A stretch of 64,000 nt of DNA from Archaeoglobus sp. UBA234 (GCA_002494625.1 DACH01000003.1:1-64000), one strand, 5' to 3'; positions 18,610 to 26,551 are shown, numbered from the stretch's first letter. Program-made: numbers and translations. The notes: generated by a model not told the origin, from the sequence alone.

Positions 18610-18843
18610 ATGGCAAACAGACCACTTGATGTGCTGAACAAGTCCCTGCAAACACCCGTGATAGTCAGACTTAAGGGTGGGAGAGAATTCAGAGGGATAC
18701 TTGACGGATATGATATTCACATGAATCTCGTACTGATAAATGCTGAGGAGATCTCGGGAGGAGAGATAATCAGAAAACTTGGAAGTGTGGTTGTTAGGGG
18801 TGACACCGTAGTATTCGTATCACCATCCCAGTTTCAGAAATAA
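18610..18843 (+). CDS. lsm: LSm (Sm-like) RNA-binding protein
   Basis: A 77-residue archaeal Sm protein that forms a heptameric ring binding U-rich RNA. Sm1 motif is visible (PVIVRLKGGREFRGILDGYD, then HMNLVL) and Sm2 (VVVRGDTVVFVSP). A GGAGGAAGG ribosome site lies just upstream. It is followed after 16 nt by eL37, a gene pair conserved across archaea. Confidence 0.95.
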   Translation: MANRPLDVLNKSLQTPVIVRLKGGREFRGILDGYDIHMNLVLINAEEISGGEIIRKLGSVVVRGDTVVFVSPSQFQK

Positions 18844-18859
18844 CTCAGGAGGTATTTAA

Positions 18860-19039
18860 ATGTCAAAGGGTACTTCTTCAATGGGAAAAAGAGGTAGGAA
18901 AATCGTTCACATCAAATGCAGGAGATGTGGAAGGGTTTCTTTCCATAGAAGGAAGGGCTATTGTGCTGCATGTGGATTTGGAAGGAGCAGAAGACTCAGA
19001 AAATACTCGTGGCTGAACAAGAAAAAGTCAAGCAACTGA
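18860..19039 (+). CDS. rpl37e: Large-subunit ribosomal protein eL37
   Basis: A 59-residue basic zinc-ribbon ribosomal protein. Translation gives MSKGTSSMGKRGRKIVHIKC, with a zinc finger of two CxxC pairs (CRRC at about 20-23 and CAAC at 35-38) and a lysine/arginine-rich tail. An AGGAGG ribosome site ends 6 nt before ATG 18860. Second gene of the lsm-rpl37e operon; purF starts 44 nt later and may be co-transcribed. Confidence 0.95.
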   Translation: MSKGTSSMGKRGRKIVHIKCRRCGRVSFHRRKGYCAACGFGRSRRLRKYSWLNKKKSSN

Positions 19040-19083
19040 GGGCAAAGTAAAAAATTAATATTCTAAAAAAAATTTCTGATTGA

Positions 19084-20454
19084 ATGTGTGGAGTAATTGG
19101 AATTTACTGTGAGGATGAATCTTTAACATCCCGTATAGCTTATTTCTCCTTATTTTCTCTTCAGCATCGCGGGCAGGAATCTGCAGGAGTGGCTGTTTCA
19201 GGAGATAGTGTCCAGGTTTACAAGGGGATGGGGCTTGTCAGCGAAGTTTTTGATGATTCTACACTCACAAAACTTCAGGGTAACTCTGCAATAGGACATG
19301 TGAGATATTCCACCACCGGAGAATCAAAGATTGAGAATGCCCAGCCCCTACTGGTAAAGTCTAAATACGGTCCAATTGCAGTATCGCATAATGGAAACCT
19401 TGTCAATTACTGGGATTTGAGGAAAGAACTTGAAGAAGATGGAAGAGTTTTTCTCACTGACTCAGACACAGAAGTTATATCACATCTGCTCTCTTCCTAT
19501 CTCCTCGATTATGATGTTGAAGGTGCACTTTCAATTCTCACAGAAAAACTCAAGGGTTCTTTCACCCTTTGCCTTCTCTTAGATGACAAAGTTGTTGGAT
19601 ACCGTGATCCCTATGGTTTCAAACCACTGTGCATTGGAGAAGGCGAGTTCGGATATATTCTCGCCTCTGAATCCTGTGCCATCGACTCAGTTGGGGCTGA
19701 ATTCCTGAGAGATGTAAAGCCCGGAGAGGTTGCCATAATTGAGGATGGAGAGCTGAGATTTGAGAGAATAGCAAGCAGTAAGCAGAGAGCTGTATGTGTT
19801 TTCGAGTACATTTACTTTGCAAGGCCAGATTCGATAATAGATGGAGTAAGTGTTTACGAGACAAGGTTCAACATTGGAAGGACACTCGCAAAAGAGAGTC
19901 CCGCTGATGTTGATATCATCTCCCCGGTTCCTGACAGTGGAACTACTTCTTCAATAGGCTATGCATATGAGTCCGGGGTCCCATACATAGAGGCGCTCAT
20001 AAAAAACAGATATGTGGGCAGGACATTTATAATGCCGGGTCAGAGCTCAAGAGAGCTCTCGGTTCGTCTGAAAATGAATGCACTGAGAAACAATGTCAGA
20101 GACAAAAGGGTTTTGCTTATCGACGACAGTATTGTTAGAGGAACTACATCCAGAAGGATCGTTGAGCTTGTAAGAAAGGCAGGAGCAAAAGAGGTTCACT
20201 TCAGGGTTGGGAGTCCACCCATAATTGCGCCCTGTTACTTCGGCATAGACATGTCAACAAGAGAAGAGCTGATAGCCTCATCCAAAAAGGTGGAGGATAT
20301 AAGGCATGAGATTATGGCAGACTCCCTTGCTTACCTGAGTCTTTCCGGGCTGATTGATTCTGTGGGGATTGATGAGAGTGATCTTTGCCTTGCCTGCCTC
20401 ACATCAGAGTATCCCGTTGAGGTGCCGGGAGAGAGATGTATCAGGAAATGCTGA
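19084..20454 (+). CDS. purF: Amidophosphoribosyltransferase
   Basis: First committed step of purine synthesis: PRPP plus glutamine to phosphoribosylamine. 456 residues. It starts Met-Cys, so Cys2 becomes the N-terminal nucleophile after Met removal, with no propeptide. The glutaminase domain has HRGQESAG and GHVRYSTTG, and the PRTase domain has the PRPP loop VLLIDDSIVRGTTS near residue 345. The C terminus carries CLAC and a final CIRKC, consistent with the [4Fe-4S] cluster of Bacillus-type enzymes. Stops 1 nt before the convergent gene. Confidence 0.95.
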   Translation: MCGVIGIYCEDESLTSRIAYFSLFSLQHRGQESAGVAVSGDSVQVYKGMGLVSEVFDDSTLTKLQGNSAIGHVRYSTTGESKIENAQPLLVKSKYGPIAVSHNGNLVNYWDLRKELEEDGRVFLTDSDTEVISHLLSSYLLDYDVEGALSILTEKLKGSFTLCLLLDDKVVGYRDPYGFKPLCIGEGEFGYILASESCAIDSVGAEFLRDVKPGEVAIIEDGELRFERIASSKQRAVCVFEYIYFARPDSIIDGVSVYETRFNIGRTLAKESPADVDIISPVPDSGTTSSIGYAYESGVPYIEALIKNRYVGRTFIMPGQSSRELSVRLKMNALRNNVRDKRVLLIDDSIVRGTTSRRIVELVRKAGAKEVHFRVGSPPIIAPCYFGIDMSTREELIASSKKVEDIRHEIMADSLAYLSLSGLIDSVGIDESDLCLACLTSEYPVEVPGERCIRKC

Positions 20455-21117
20455 TTAAACCTTGAAGTTTGTTTGTGGTGGACTTACCTCAACACTTTTC
20501 CTGTAAATTTCATAGTAAGTCTCAGGATCGATCTCCTTTATGGATAACTCATCCACATTGAGTATATAAATGGAGTGCAGTCTCGCGTTCTTTATCTCAT
20601 TGATTGAGACTGGTGGATTGCTGTAATAGATATCACACATCTCCTTCACTCTCGTTAATTCCGATTTCCTTCTCTGTCTTGGTGGGAGAAGAAAAATTTC
20701 ATCTAAGGGCATCAGGTAATGTATCGGAATCGCTATTACAAATTTGGAACAATAGTGACTGTACCTTGCAATCTTGCTGGAAATTCTCGCCAGAAGATAT
20801 CTCTGAGGGTCAAGAGCGTGAAAAGGTGGTACATATCCCGTCTCAATTTCCACAGTAATATTCCCCAGCCCCTTTTCACCATAAACATCACAGCTGATTG
20901 AGTTAAGGCTGTATTCAACCTCAATTCTGTACCCTCTGTCCAGCAGATATCTTGCAACTATCAGCTCCATAACAGAGTGCGCTGTATTAACCATCTTCCT
21001 CTCTTTAAGCTCTATTAGTCGATTTCTCAGTCTAAAAATCTCTTTCTTCTTTTCGTCCTCTATATTCAATGTTATTCTCTCTACCAGGCTGTCCACATCT
21101 TTTATAAAGTTCTCCAT
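20455..21117 (-). CDS. Conserved hypothetical protein, possible nuclease fold
   Basis: Not recognised. 220 residues. A helical, highly charged N-terminal 50 residues (KKKEIFRLRNRLIELKERK) is followed by an alpha/beta part. Sequence VARYLLDRGYRIEVEYSLNS, then CDVYGEKGLGNITVEIETG is reminiscent of PD-(D/E)XK nuclease cores (Asp in CDVYG, E-x-E in VEIETG), but the usual lysine is missing, so nuclease activity is uncertain. No signal or membrane segments. Convergent with purF and divergent from the ncRNA candidate. Confidence 0.7.
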   Translation of the reverse strand: MENFIKDVDSLVERITLNIEDEKKKEIFRLRNRLIELKERKMVNTAHSVMELIVARYLLDRGYRIEVEYSLNSISCDVYGEKGLGNITVEIETGYVPPFHALDPQRYLLARISSKIARYSHYCSKFVIAIPIHYLMPLDEIFLLPPRQRRKSELTRVKEMCDIYYSNPPVSINEIKNARLHSIYILNVDELSIKEIDPETYYEIYRKSVEVSPPQTNFKV

Positions 21118-21146
21118 ATTTTACACCGCACTTTCCAACCACAAAC

Positions 21147-21154
21147 TTTAAGTA
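21147..21154 (+). promoter_or_regulatory. TATA-like box of the ncRNA candidate
   Basis: TTTAAGTA preceded by the A-rich ACAAAC. A start about 25 nt downstream falls at 21173-21174 (GG), three bases before the closing helix of the RNA. Confidence 0.5.
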
Positions 21155-21172
21155 TTATTAGTTACAGATGTA

Positions 21173-21293
21173 GGTTGCAGGTGGAGAGCAGGCTTCGGGA
21201 AATGGTAATTCCCCAGCACTTCGGGAGATAGCATCAAACGAAGAGCAGGGGAAAAACCAGGAACCGAGGCTCAGATCCGCCTGCCTTTTTTTT
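21173..21293 (+). ncRNA. Candidate structured non-coding RNA, about 120-nt rod ending in a T8 tract
   Basis: No ORF fits this interval, but it folds by eye into one long hairpin: 21177-21184 (GCAGGTGG) with 21277-21284 (CCGCCTGC); GAG 21186-21188 with CTC 21270-21272; CTTCGG 21193-21198 with CCGAGG 21264-21269; TGGT 21203-21206 with ACCA 21256-21259; TTCCCC 21209-21214 with GGGGAA 21248-21253; GC 21216-21217 with GC 21245-21246; CTTCG 21219-21223 with CGAAG 21239-21243. A symmetric purine loop GAAA/GGAA, able to form sheared G-A pairs, lies between the third and fourth helices. A TATA-like box sits 25 nt upstream and T8 follows the last helix. It lacks the conserved elements of RNase P, SRP or C/D RNA and has no 3' ACA. 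Confidence 0.6.
21286..21293 (+). terminator. Oligo-T terminator of the ncRNA candidate
   Basis: Eight consecutive T residues directly after the closing helix, followed by CTTGGG. Archaeal RNA polymerase commonly stops at such tracts. Confidence 0.6.
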
Positions 21294-21329
21294 CTTGGGC
21301 TTCTGCAGTTTGTAGAATATGAGATCATG

Positions 21330-21557
21330 CTACTTAGTAACAATCAATGTGAGAGTACTCCTCAGTCCTGCTTTTTTCCTAATATTTTCGACAATGGTTC
21401 TCAACTTTTCTGTATCCTCAGCCCTGACCTTTGCCACGATGTCGTAAACTCCATAAACAATATGCGTTTCAACAACACCTTCCATATTCGTCAGAGCATT
21501 GTATACCTTTTCCTCATCCCCAATTTCGGTGTTTATCAAGATATAAGCAAGTAGCAT
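21330..21557 (-). CDS. Stand-alone Lrp/AsnC ligand-binding (RAM) domain
   Basis: A 75-residue protein consisting only of the RAM/ACT-like effector domain of Lrp/AsnC regulators: MLLAYILINTEIGDEEKVYN, then GVVETHIVYGVYDIVAKVRAED, ending LTLIVTK. No DNA-binding helix-turn-helix precedes it; the upstream sequence has no frame extension. Such lone domains can form mixed oligomers with full Lrp proteins and are proposed amino-acid sensors. Its start region faces the hsp20 promoter divergently. A GTTCTTACTC-type region upstream shows no strong ribosome site. Confidence 0.85.
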   Translation of the reverse strand: MLLAYILINTEIGDEEKVYNALTNMEGVVETHIVYGVYDIVAKVRAEDTEKLRTIVENIRKKAGLRSTLTLIVTK

Positions 21558-21691
21558 GTTCTTACTCTTTCTTCAACCTTAATATCTTTTTCTTAAAAAA
21601 GAAACAATCCGTCCAAATCATCTCTACTTACAGTATCCGTATAGGGATTATGGTACTGCCAAGCCAGCAAGTTTAAACATCAATCGAAAAT

Positions 21692-21727
21692 TTTATATGT
21701 TACTAACACTAACAATTAGTTAGTTAG
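21692..21727 (+). promoter_or_regulatory. hsp20 promoter with HSR1-type heat-shock operator
   Basis: A TATA box TTATATG at 21693-21699 is followed by CTAAC-AATTA-GTTAG at 21709-21723, an exact match to the CTAAC-N5-GTTAG palindrome reported for HSR1 in Archaeoglobus fulgidus. Outer copies CTAAC 21703-21707 and GTTAG 21723-21727 form a nested second dyad. The site covers the expected transcription start, so binding would block initiation until heat shock relieves it. Confidence 0.8.
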
Positions 21728-21754
21728 AAAAAGTTAATAACGGGGGGTGATATA

Positions 21755-22168
21755 ATGAGAAGAAGAGGATTCTTTGATCCATTTGAGGAGCTCAGAAAGA
21801 TGCAGGAGAGGATTGGGAGATTGTTTGAGGAGCTCGAACCTGCCTACACTCCTTCAATGCCTGTAGATGTTATAGATGAGAAAGACGAAATCAGGGTTAT
21901 AGCCGATCTTCCAGGCTTTGAAAAGGAGGACATAGAAGTCTACATCGAGGATGGAACACTCGTGATAAGAGCCACAAGAAAAGAAGAAGTTGAAGAGAAG
22001 AAAAGGAACTACATCAGGCAGGAAAGGATGTATGGCGAAATATACAGGAGGATTCCGTTGCCTGTTGATATAGAGGTCGAAAAAATCAGTGCAAGATATA
22101 ACAATGGCATTCTAGAAGTGATTCTGCCGAAGGTAGGAAAAGAGAGGAAGACTATTAAAATTGATTGA
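21755..22168 (+). CDS. hsp20: Small heat-shock protein Hsp20 (alpha-crystallin family)
   Basis: ATP-independent holdase chaperone of 137 residues. The alpha-crystallin domain spans about 35-125: DVIDEKDEIRVIADLPGFEK, then VIRATRKEE and the late YNNGILEVILPK motif (the conserved GxLxxxxPK), ending with the IKID tail used in oligomer assembly. N-terminal DPFEELRKMQERIGRLFEE is typical of archaeal Hsp20. A GGGGGGTGA ribosome site lies 5 nt before ATG. Regulated by the HSR1-type operator just upstream. Confidence 0.96.
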   Translation: MRRRGFFDPFEELRKMQERIGRLFEELEPAYTPSMPVDVIDEKDEIRVIADLPGFEKEDIEVYIEDGTLVIRATRKEEVEEKKRNYIRQERMYGEIYRRIPLPVDIEVEKISARYNNGILEVILPKVGKERKTIKID

Positions 22169-22242
22169 TTGTTTTCACAATTTCTGTTTTATTTTCCCAT
22201 TTTGATTGATTCAGGTCTCTAATATTCTCTCTTCAGAATCCA

Positions 22243-22776
22243 GTGTTTTACAAAAAATTAATAAAAACACCAGCAGAGAAGGAAATCGTGTCAAGAAGGC
22301 TGAGGGTACTGATTAAGTCTGTGGACAGAAACTCGATGTGGTACTGGAGAAGTGTTAAAAGCCCTCTGAGGGTGGCTCTAAATTACATAATAGTTTCCAT
22401 CTCCCGAATTCTACCATCATTATCTCTAAAATGCTGGCTTCTACGAAGAACAGGAATGAAAGTTGGAGAGAATGTTTCTTTCGGGCTCGAATCCACGATA
22501 GATATTTTTTTCCCGGAACTTATTGAGATTGGAGATAACAGCATTGTTGGTTACAACTCAGTTATTCTCGCCCATGAGTTTCTTGTTGACGAGCTGAGAG
22601 TTGGAGAGGTAAAAATAGGAAAAAATGTTACAATCGGAGCGAACTGCACAATTCTGCCGGGTATTGAGATTGGCGACGGTGCAACAATTTCTGCCCACAG
22701 CTTAGTAAACAGAGACATTCCTCCAAATGTTCTGGCAGGTGGGGTTCCTGCAGTAGTTATCAGGGAGAAAGATTGA
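22243..22776 (+). CDS. Hexapeptide-repeat acyltransferase
   Basis: A 177-residue left-handed beta-helix acetyltransferase. Repeated hexapeptide turns are clear from about residue 75: VGENVSFGLESTI, IEIGDNSIVGYNSVI, VKIGKNVTIGANCTILPG, IEIGDGATISAHSLV, ending VLAGGVPAVVI, which is the typical acetyl-CoA-site end. The N-terminal 70 residues are helical and basic with a hydrophobic patch (YIIVSISRILPSLSL), perhaps membrane-associated. Start is GTG 22243, not strongly supported; Met 32 is an alternative. The 3' end overlaps the convergent DUF1405 gene by 17 nt. Confidence 0.83.
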   Translation: MFYKKLIKTPAEKEIVSRRLRVLIKSVDRNSMWYWRSVKSPLRVALNYIIVSISRILPSLSLKCWLLRRTGMKVGENVSFGLESTIDIFFPELIEIGDNSIVGYNSVILAHEFLVDELRVGEVKIGKNVTIGANCTILPGIEIGDGATISAHSLVNRDIPPNVLAGGVPAVVIREKD

Positions 22777-23380
22777 TTTTTCTGATCCGGGAATGAATGA
22801 AGTATACTGCCAGCATTGAGACGAATGTTAGCGAGAAGGTATAAGCTACCACAATATCCAGGTTCCTTTCCGGAATGTATGGATGAGTGTCCAGAATATA
22901 GTCTGAGAAGTCGTTGAACAGCAGCCAGGAAAGTGTAAAAAAAGATCCTTTTAAGGATATTTTTTCGATTGTAGCAGCAACGGGAATGGATTCCATAAGA
23001 AGTATAAAGTGAGTTACAAATATCCCTGAATACAGCAGCCATCTTTCGGGGGAGAAGAAATAGTCACTGTGATAGAGGAGAGTGACCATTGCCCATACAC
23101 CATACTTGAACATGTTGGAGGCTGCAAAGTAGGAAAAACCATCTTTCTTTTTACCCAGAACAATCAGAATTGCCGAAACAGAAAAGAAAAGGCTCGCATT
23201 GGGGCAGTCTGTTATCAGCGGCCAGAAGATGATGCTGCTATTCATGAGCTGATATTTGTAGTAGTAAAAACCATAAAGAGTGCCAGCAAGATTTGAAATT
23301 ATAAGAAAATATATTAAATTCCTGTAACTGCTCTGAAACAAAAACACAAAGTTTCTAACACTTTTTTTCAGTTCATACAT
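22760..23380 (-). CDS. DUF1405 family membrane protein
   Basis: About six predicted membrane helices in 206 residues. The order NLIYFLIISNLAGTLYGFYYY, then an ITDCPNASLFF segment (usually PDSPLA), then a GVWAMVTLLYH stretch identifies DUF1405. Function is unknown; the family occurs in Bacillus and archaea. ATG 23380 with CCAGGA upstream is preferred to the TTG 12 nt earlier. The C terminus is basic (RIRKINLSP). Confidence 0.8.
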   Translation of the reverse strand: MYELKKSVRNFVFLFQSSYRNLIYFLIISNLAGTLYGFYYYKYQLMNSSIIFWPLITDCPNASLFFSVSAILIVLGKKKDGFSYFAASNMFKYGVWAMVTLLYHSDYFFSPERWLLYSGIFVTHFILLMESIPVAATIEKISLKGSFFTLSWLLFNDFSDYILDTHPYIPERNLDIVVAYTFSLTFVSMLAVYFIHSRIRKINLSP

Positions 23381-23488
23381 TCCTGGCAACAAAAGATGTC
23401 AAAACCACTAACAGAAATAGCTTTCGGTAAATAAGTTGCATAAAATATGGTGGATAATTTTGGACACCCGCCCATGGATAACCAAAGG

Positions 23489-23510
23489 TATTTATATAGT
23501 TTATATAATG
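23489..23510 (+). promoter_or_regulatory. tbp promoter with two TATA-like boxes
   Basis: CCAAAGG-TATTTATATAG followed immediately by TTATATAATG gives two overlapping TATA-like elements about 11 bp apart. The first predicts a start near 23517 and a leader of about 14 nt holding GGGGGA. Two TBP sites before the TBP gene are compatible with autoregulation (inference). Confidence 0.55.
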
Positions 23511-23530
23511 CCTTATCTGGGGGAATTAAA

Positions 23531-24082
23531 ATGAAAGATTACAAGATAAAAATTGAAAATGTTGTTGCCTCAACCCAAATCGGCGAGAACATCGATTTGA
23601 ATAAGATAGCAAGAGAGATAAAAGATGCTGAATATAAACCGAAGCAGTTTCCCGGTCTTGTATTGAGAACAAAGGAGCCAAAAGCTGCTGCACTCATTTT
23701 CAGAAGCGGTAAGGTTGTCTGCACAGGCTCAAAAAGTGTTGAAGATGCAAACAAAGCTGTCAGGCAGGTTGTAAAAATCATAAACAAGCTGGGAATAGAT
23801 GTAATTCTTGAACCAGAAGTAAAGGTTCAGAATATCGTTGCTTCAGCAGATCTCGGTGTTGATCTTAATCTGAATGCCATTGCTATTGGTCTCGGGCTTG
23901 AGAACATTGAATACGAGCCCGAACAGTTTCCGGGGCTTGTTTACAGACTCAACAAGCCGAGAGTTGTTGTTCTGATTTTTGGCTCTGGGAAAATGGTTGT
24001 GACAGGAGGTAAAGGTCCTGAAGATGCAAGAATGGCAGTAGAAAAGATTGCCGATGAGCTTTCTGCCCTTGGACTCATGTGA
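23531..24082 (+). CDS. tbp: TATA-box-binding protein
   Basis: General transcription factor that binds TATA boxes with TFB to recruit RNA polymerase. 183 residues made of two direct repeats: KQFPGLVLRTKEPKAAALIF with RSGKVVCTG, then EQFPGLVYRLNKPRVVVLIF with GSGKMVVTG, the classic TBP saddle halves. ATG 23531 follows a CTGGGGGA ribosome site; the longer frame from 23447 adds 28 unrelated residues. Confidence 0.97.
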   Translation: MKDYKIKIENVVASTQIGENIDLNKIAREIKDAEYKPKQFPGLVLRTKEPKAAALIFRSGKVVCTGSKSVEDANKAVRQVVKIINKLGIDVILEPEVKVQNIVASADLGVDLNLNAIAIGLGLENIEYEPEQFPGLVYRLNKPRVVVLIFGSGKMVVTGGKGPEDARMAVEKIADELSALGLM

Positions 24083-24109
24083 CCTTTGAATTTATTGTTT
24101 TTATTTGAT

Positions 24110-25525
24110 TTAACCTATTTTCTGACATTTTTCAAAAAGAACCATGTAGTATCCAGGTCTGATTTCATATCTTCCCTCAAGAGAACAGCTTTTGAAAAGT
24201 GGAGCGTTTATTTCCGATGTTACATAGTAGTCAAATTTTCCGTAAAGTCTGTTAGAAAAAGGAATTTCAATATGTCTCAGGTACCATGGAAGAGGCCAGT
24301 AGTCGTTGTGAGTCTCAAACACAAGTCCATGAATCCCGGAAGTCTCTCTTTCGATTATCTTTTCTGCCAGTTCTACAGCGGAGGGCTGAACCTGAATATA
24401 AATGAGTCCTTCGGTGGCATCTGTATAATCGATATAAGTTATGTGAAGTGAGGAAACAAGATATATGACAGAAAGAAGAACAATTCCTGCTCTCAAACCT
24501 CTGTTCTGCCAAGAGGTTATTTCATTTTTCAGATTAACAGATGCAAAGAAAGCCATGGGAGCCACAAGGTGAACAAGTAGCCAGGGAACCTTATGAGAAA
24601 GAATTTGATATGCTGTAAGGGTTGTAACAAGCCAGTAAGCAGAGAAAAGTTCGATTTTTCCTGCTTCCCGAGTTTTAAATTTTCTGTAAAATGGAATGAT
24701 AGATACAATTGCAAGGGTGACCGGGAGGAACTCATACCTGAGCAGAAGTGCTGCATAGTAAAGAGGGTGCTTTGCATGATCCTTGGTTGAATGCATTGTG
24801 AACCAGTGTTCAACAGCCCCAATCGTAGCTCTTCTGAAACCATCCATGTCAGAAAATCCAGCTGTGTAGAGTGTGGAAAATATAGCAAGGAAGATTGCGA
24901 AGAAAATAACAATAGCTCCCACCTTTTCTTTGTCCCAGCTGAACAAAATGTCTCTCAGATAAACTACTCCCTTAGAGTACAAGCCATACAGGAGGATGAA
25001 AGAGGTGAGTATGGCGATATAGATGTAGGCGTTTTCCTTTGAACAAACCATTATCGCAAGAAAAATTGATGAAAGTGCTGCATATTTGTATCTATTCTCT
25101 CCAAATCTAAGGTAGCAGTAAACAAGAGCTATAAAGGAGGAAAGAACTGTTATGTCATTCCTCAAATATCTCGAATAGTAGAGAATCGAGGCTGAGAAGA
25201 GCATCAGGAAAAGGAAGATGTAAACTCCCTCACCCATCCATCTTTTGAACCTGTATGCAAAGAAAATCCCAACAAAACTGAAAAGCACAGGAAGAAATCT
25301 TGAGGTAAAATCTGAATCCCCAAAAAGCCAGAAAACACCTGCCGTGAAAAAGTAAAGAAATGGTCCATGATAGGCTGGATCGTAAGAATACCGGTGATTT
25401 ACAAGGAGATCATAGGAAAGGTAAGCATGAACGCTCTCATCATGATCCATGGGTCTTGCGTCTAAGAAAGCTATCCTTGTAATGAGTGTCAGAGCCAGAA
25501 GTATGAGAATTGCTTTTCTTTCCAT
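24110..25525 (-). CDS. Agl23-like / TIGR03663 membrane protein (GT39-type)
   Basis: A 471-residue polytopic membrane protein of the dolichyl-phosphate-mannose mannosyltransferase-like superfamily. TIGR03663 features are the early DARPMDHDESVHAYLSYDLL loop, with the Asp-Glu pair placed like GT-C catalytic acids, then DPAYHGPFLYFFTAG and YYSRYLRNDI. About 10-11 membrane spans are followed by a C-terminal extracytoplasmic domain of about 110 residues. Homologs are annotated as flippase-activity-associated protein of N-glycosylation. ATG 25525 is chosen over the TTG 9 nt upstream. Single-gene unit. Confidence 0.82.
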   Translation of the reverse strand: MERKAILILLALTLITRIAFLDARPMDHDESVHAYLSYDLLVNHRYSYDPAYHGPFLYFFTAGVFWLFGDSDFTSRFLPVLFSFVGIFFAYRFKRWMGEGVYIFLFLMLFSASILYYSRYLRNDITVLSSFIALVYCYLRFGENRYKYAALSSIFLAIMVCSKENAYIYIAILTSFILLYGLYSKGVVYLRDILFSWDKEKVGAIVIFFAIFLAIFSTLYTAGFSDMDGFRRATIGAVEHWFTMHSTKDHAKHPLYYAALLLRYEFLPVTLAIVSIIPFYRKFKTREAGKIELFSAYWLVTTLTAYQILSHKVPWLLVHLVAPMAFFASVNLKNEITSWQNRGLRAGIVLLSVIYLVSSLHITYIDYTDATEGLIYIQVQPSAVELAEKIIERETSGIHGLVFETHNDYWPLPWYLRHIEIPFSNRLYGKFDYYVTSEINAPLFKSCSLEGRYEIRPGYYMVLFEKCQKIG

Positions 25526-25639
25526 TAACCGCAAAAACAGAGGTGATATTCAAAAATTTTTTGGATTTTCGAGGCATGATTTTTGAAGGGTGTTCGGGAA
25601 GATGAAAATGTTAAGTAACCATCCGCCGTAATTTATTCG

Positions 25640-26551
25640 ATGGTTAAAAATTCCTCGAATGTCAGCAACGGAAGTAAGCAGAAAACCCTCGATGCGCTTA
25701 AAGGTTACCATCTTGTAGGAAACCATTCTGCCGTAAAAACCTGTCTGTGGCTAAAAAAATCACTTAAAGATGAGGGTTTCTGCTACAAACAGAAATTCTA
25801 TGGTATCCAGAGTCACAGGTGTCTTCAGATGACTCCTGCTCTGAAATGTAATCTGAGTTGCATTCACTGCTGGAGACCTCTCGAACTTCTCCCTGAGCTT
25901 AAAAAGTGGGATGACTCCGAATTAATAGTGGAAGAAAGTATAATAGCTCAGAGAAAGCTTTTAAGCGGCTTCTGGGGTACAAAAGGTGTCAATCTAAACA
26001 AGCTGAAAGAAGCATACGAGCCGAATCAGGTAGCGATCAGCCTGATTGGTGAGCCAACACTCTACCCCTCAATTGACAGACTGGTGGATGAGTTCAATAA
26101 AAGAGGGATGACGACCTTTGTCGTGACAAATGGAACTAATCCTTCAGCTATTGAGAAAATTGAACCTTATCAGCTCTATATAAGCCTGATTGCCTACAGT
26201 GAAGAGAGCCATAAAACTCTGAACTGCCCTTCAGGCAATCTCTGGGAGAAGATACTCAGATCGCTGAGCCTGATGTCTGGTAAAAGGAGAACAGTTCTCA
26301 GATTGACCCTGATAAAAGGAATTAACATGGATGCATCGAAATTCCTGCCACTTATTGAAAGAGCCTCTCCGGACTTTATTGAGGCAAAGGCTTACATGCA
26401 TCTCGGTTATTCACGATTGAGGCTTGACAGAGGAAGAATGCCAGAACATGAGGATATAAGAGCCTTTTCTGAGAACCTCGAAAAAATGAGCGGATACTCA
26501 ATAGCAGATGAATCACAGATCAGCAGGGTTGTGCTTCTGAGAAGAGATTGA
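25640..26551 (+). CDS. taw1: tRNA 4-demethylwyosine synthase (radical SAM)
   Basis: Builds the tricyclic imidazopurine of wyosine at G37 of tRNA-Phe using pyruvate and SAM. 303 residues. The radical-SAM motif CNLSCIHC is at residues 70-77 (C70, C74, C77) and the second cluster is bound by C35, C48 and C61, which have exactly the CX12CX12C spacing known for archaeal TYW1. GVNLNKLKEAYEPNQVAISL and LIGEPTLYP are family landmarks. Monocistronic; the promoter region upstream of ATG 25640 is AT-poor and unclear. Confidence 0.95.
   Translation: MVKNSSNVSNGSKQKTLDALKGYHLVGNHSAVKTCLWLKKSLKDEGFCYKQKFYGIQSHRCLQMTPALKCNLSCIHCWRPLELLPELKKWDDSELIVEESIIAQRKLLSGFWGTKGVNLNKLKEAYEPNQVAISLIGEPTLYPSIDRLVDEFNKRGMTTFVVTNGTNPSAIEKIEPYQLYISLIAYSEESHKTLNCPSGNLWEKILRSLSLMSGKRRTVLRLTLIKGINMDASKFLPLIERASPDFIEAKAYMHLGYSRLRLDRGRMPEHEDIRAFSENLEKMSGYSIADESQISRVVLLRRD

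Noticed and set aside
21173..21293. RNase P RNA, SRP RNA or H/ACA guide identity for the ncRNA candidate
   Set aside because: No CR-I/CR-V blocks of RNase P, no SRP helix-8 tetraloop and too short for SRP, and no ACA box near the 3' end. Left as unassigned.
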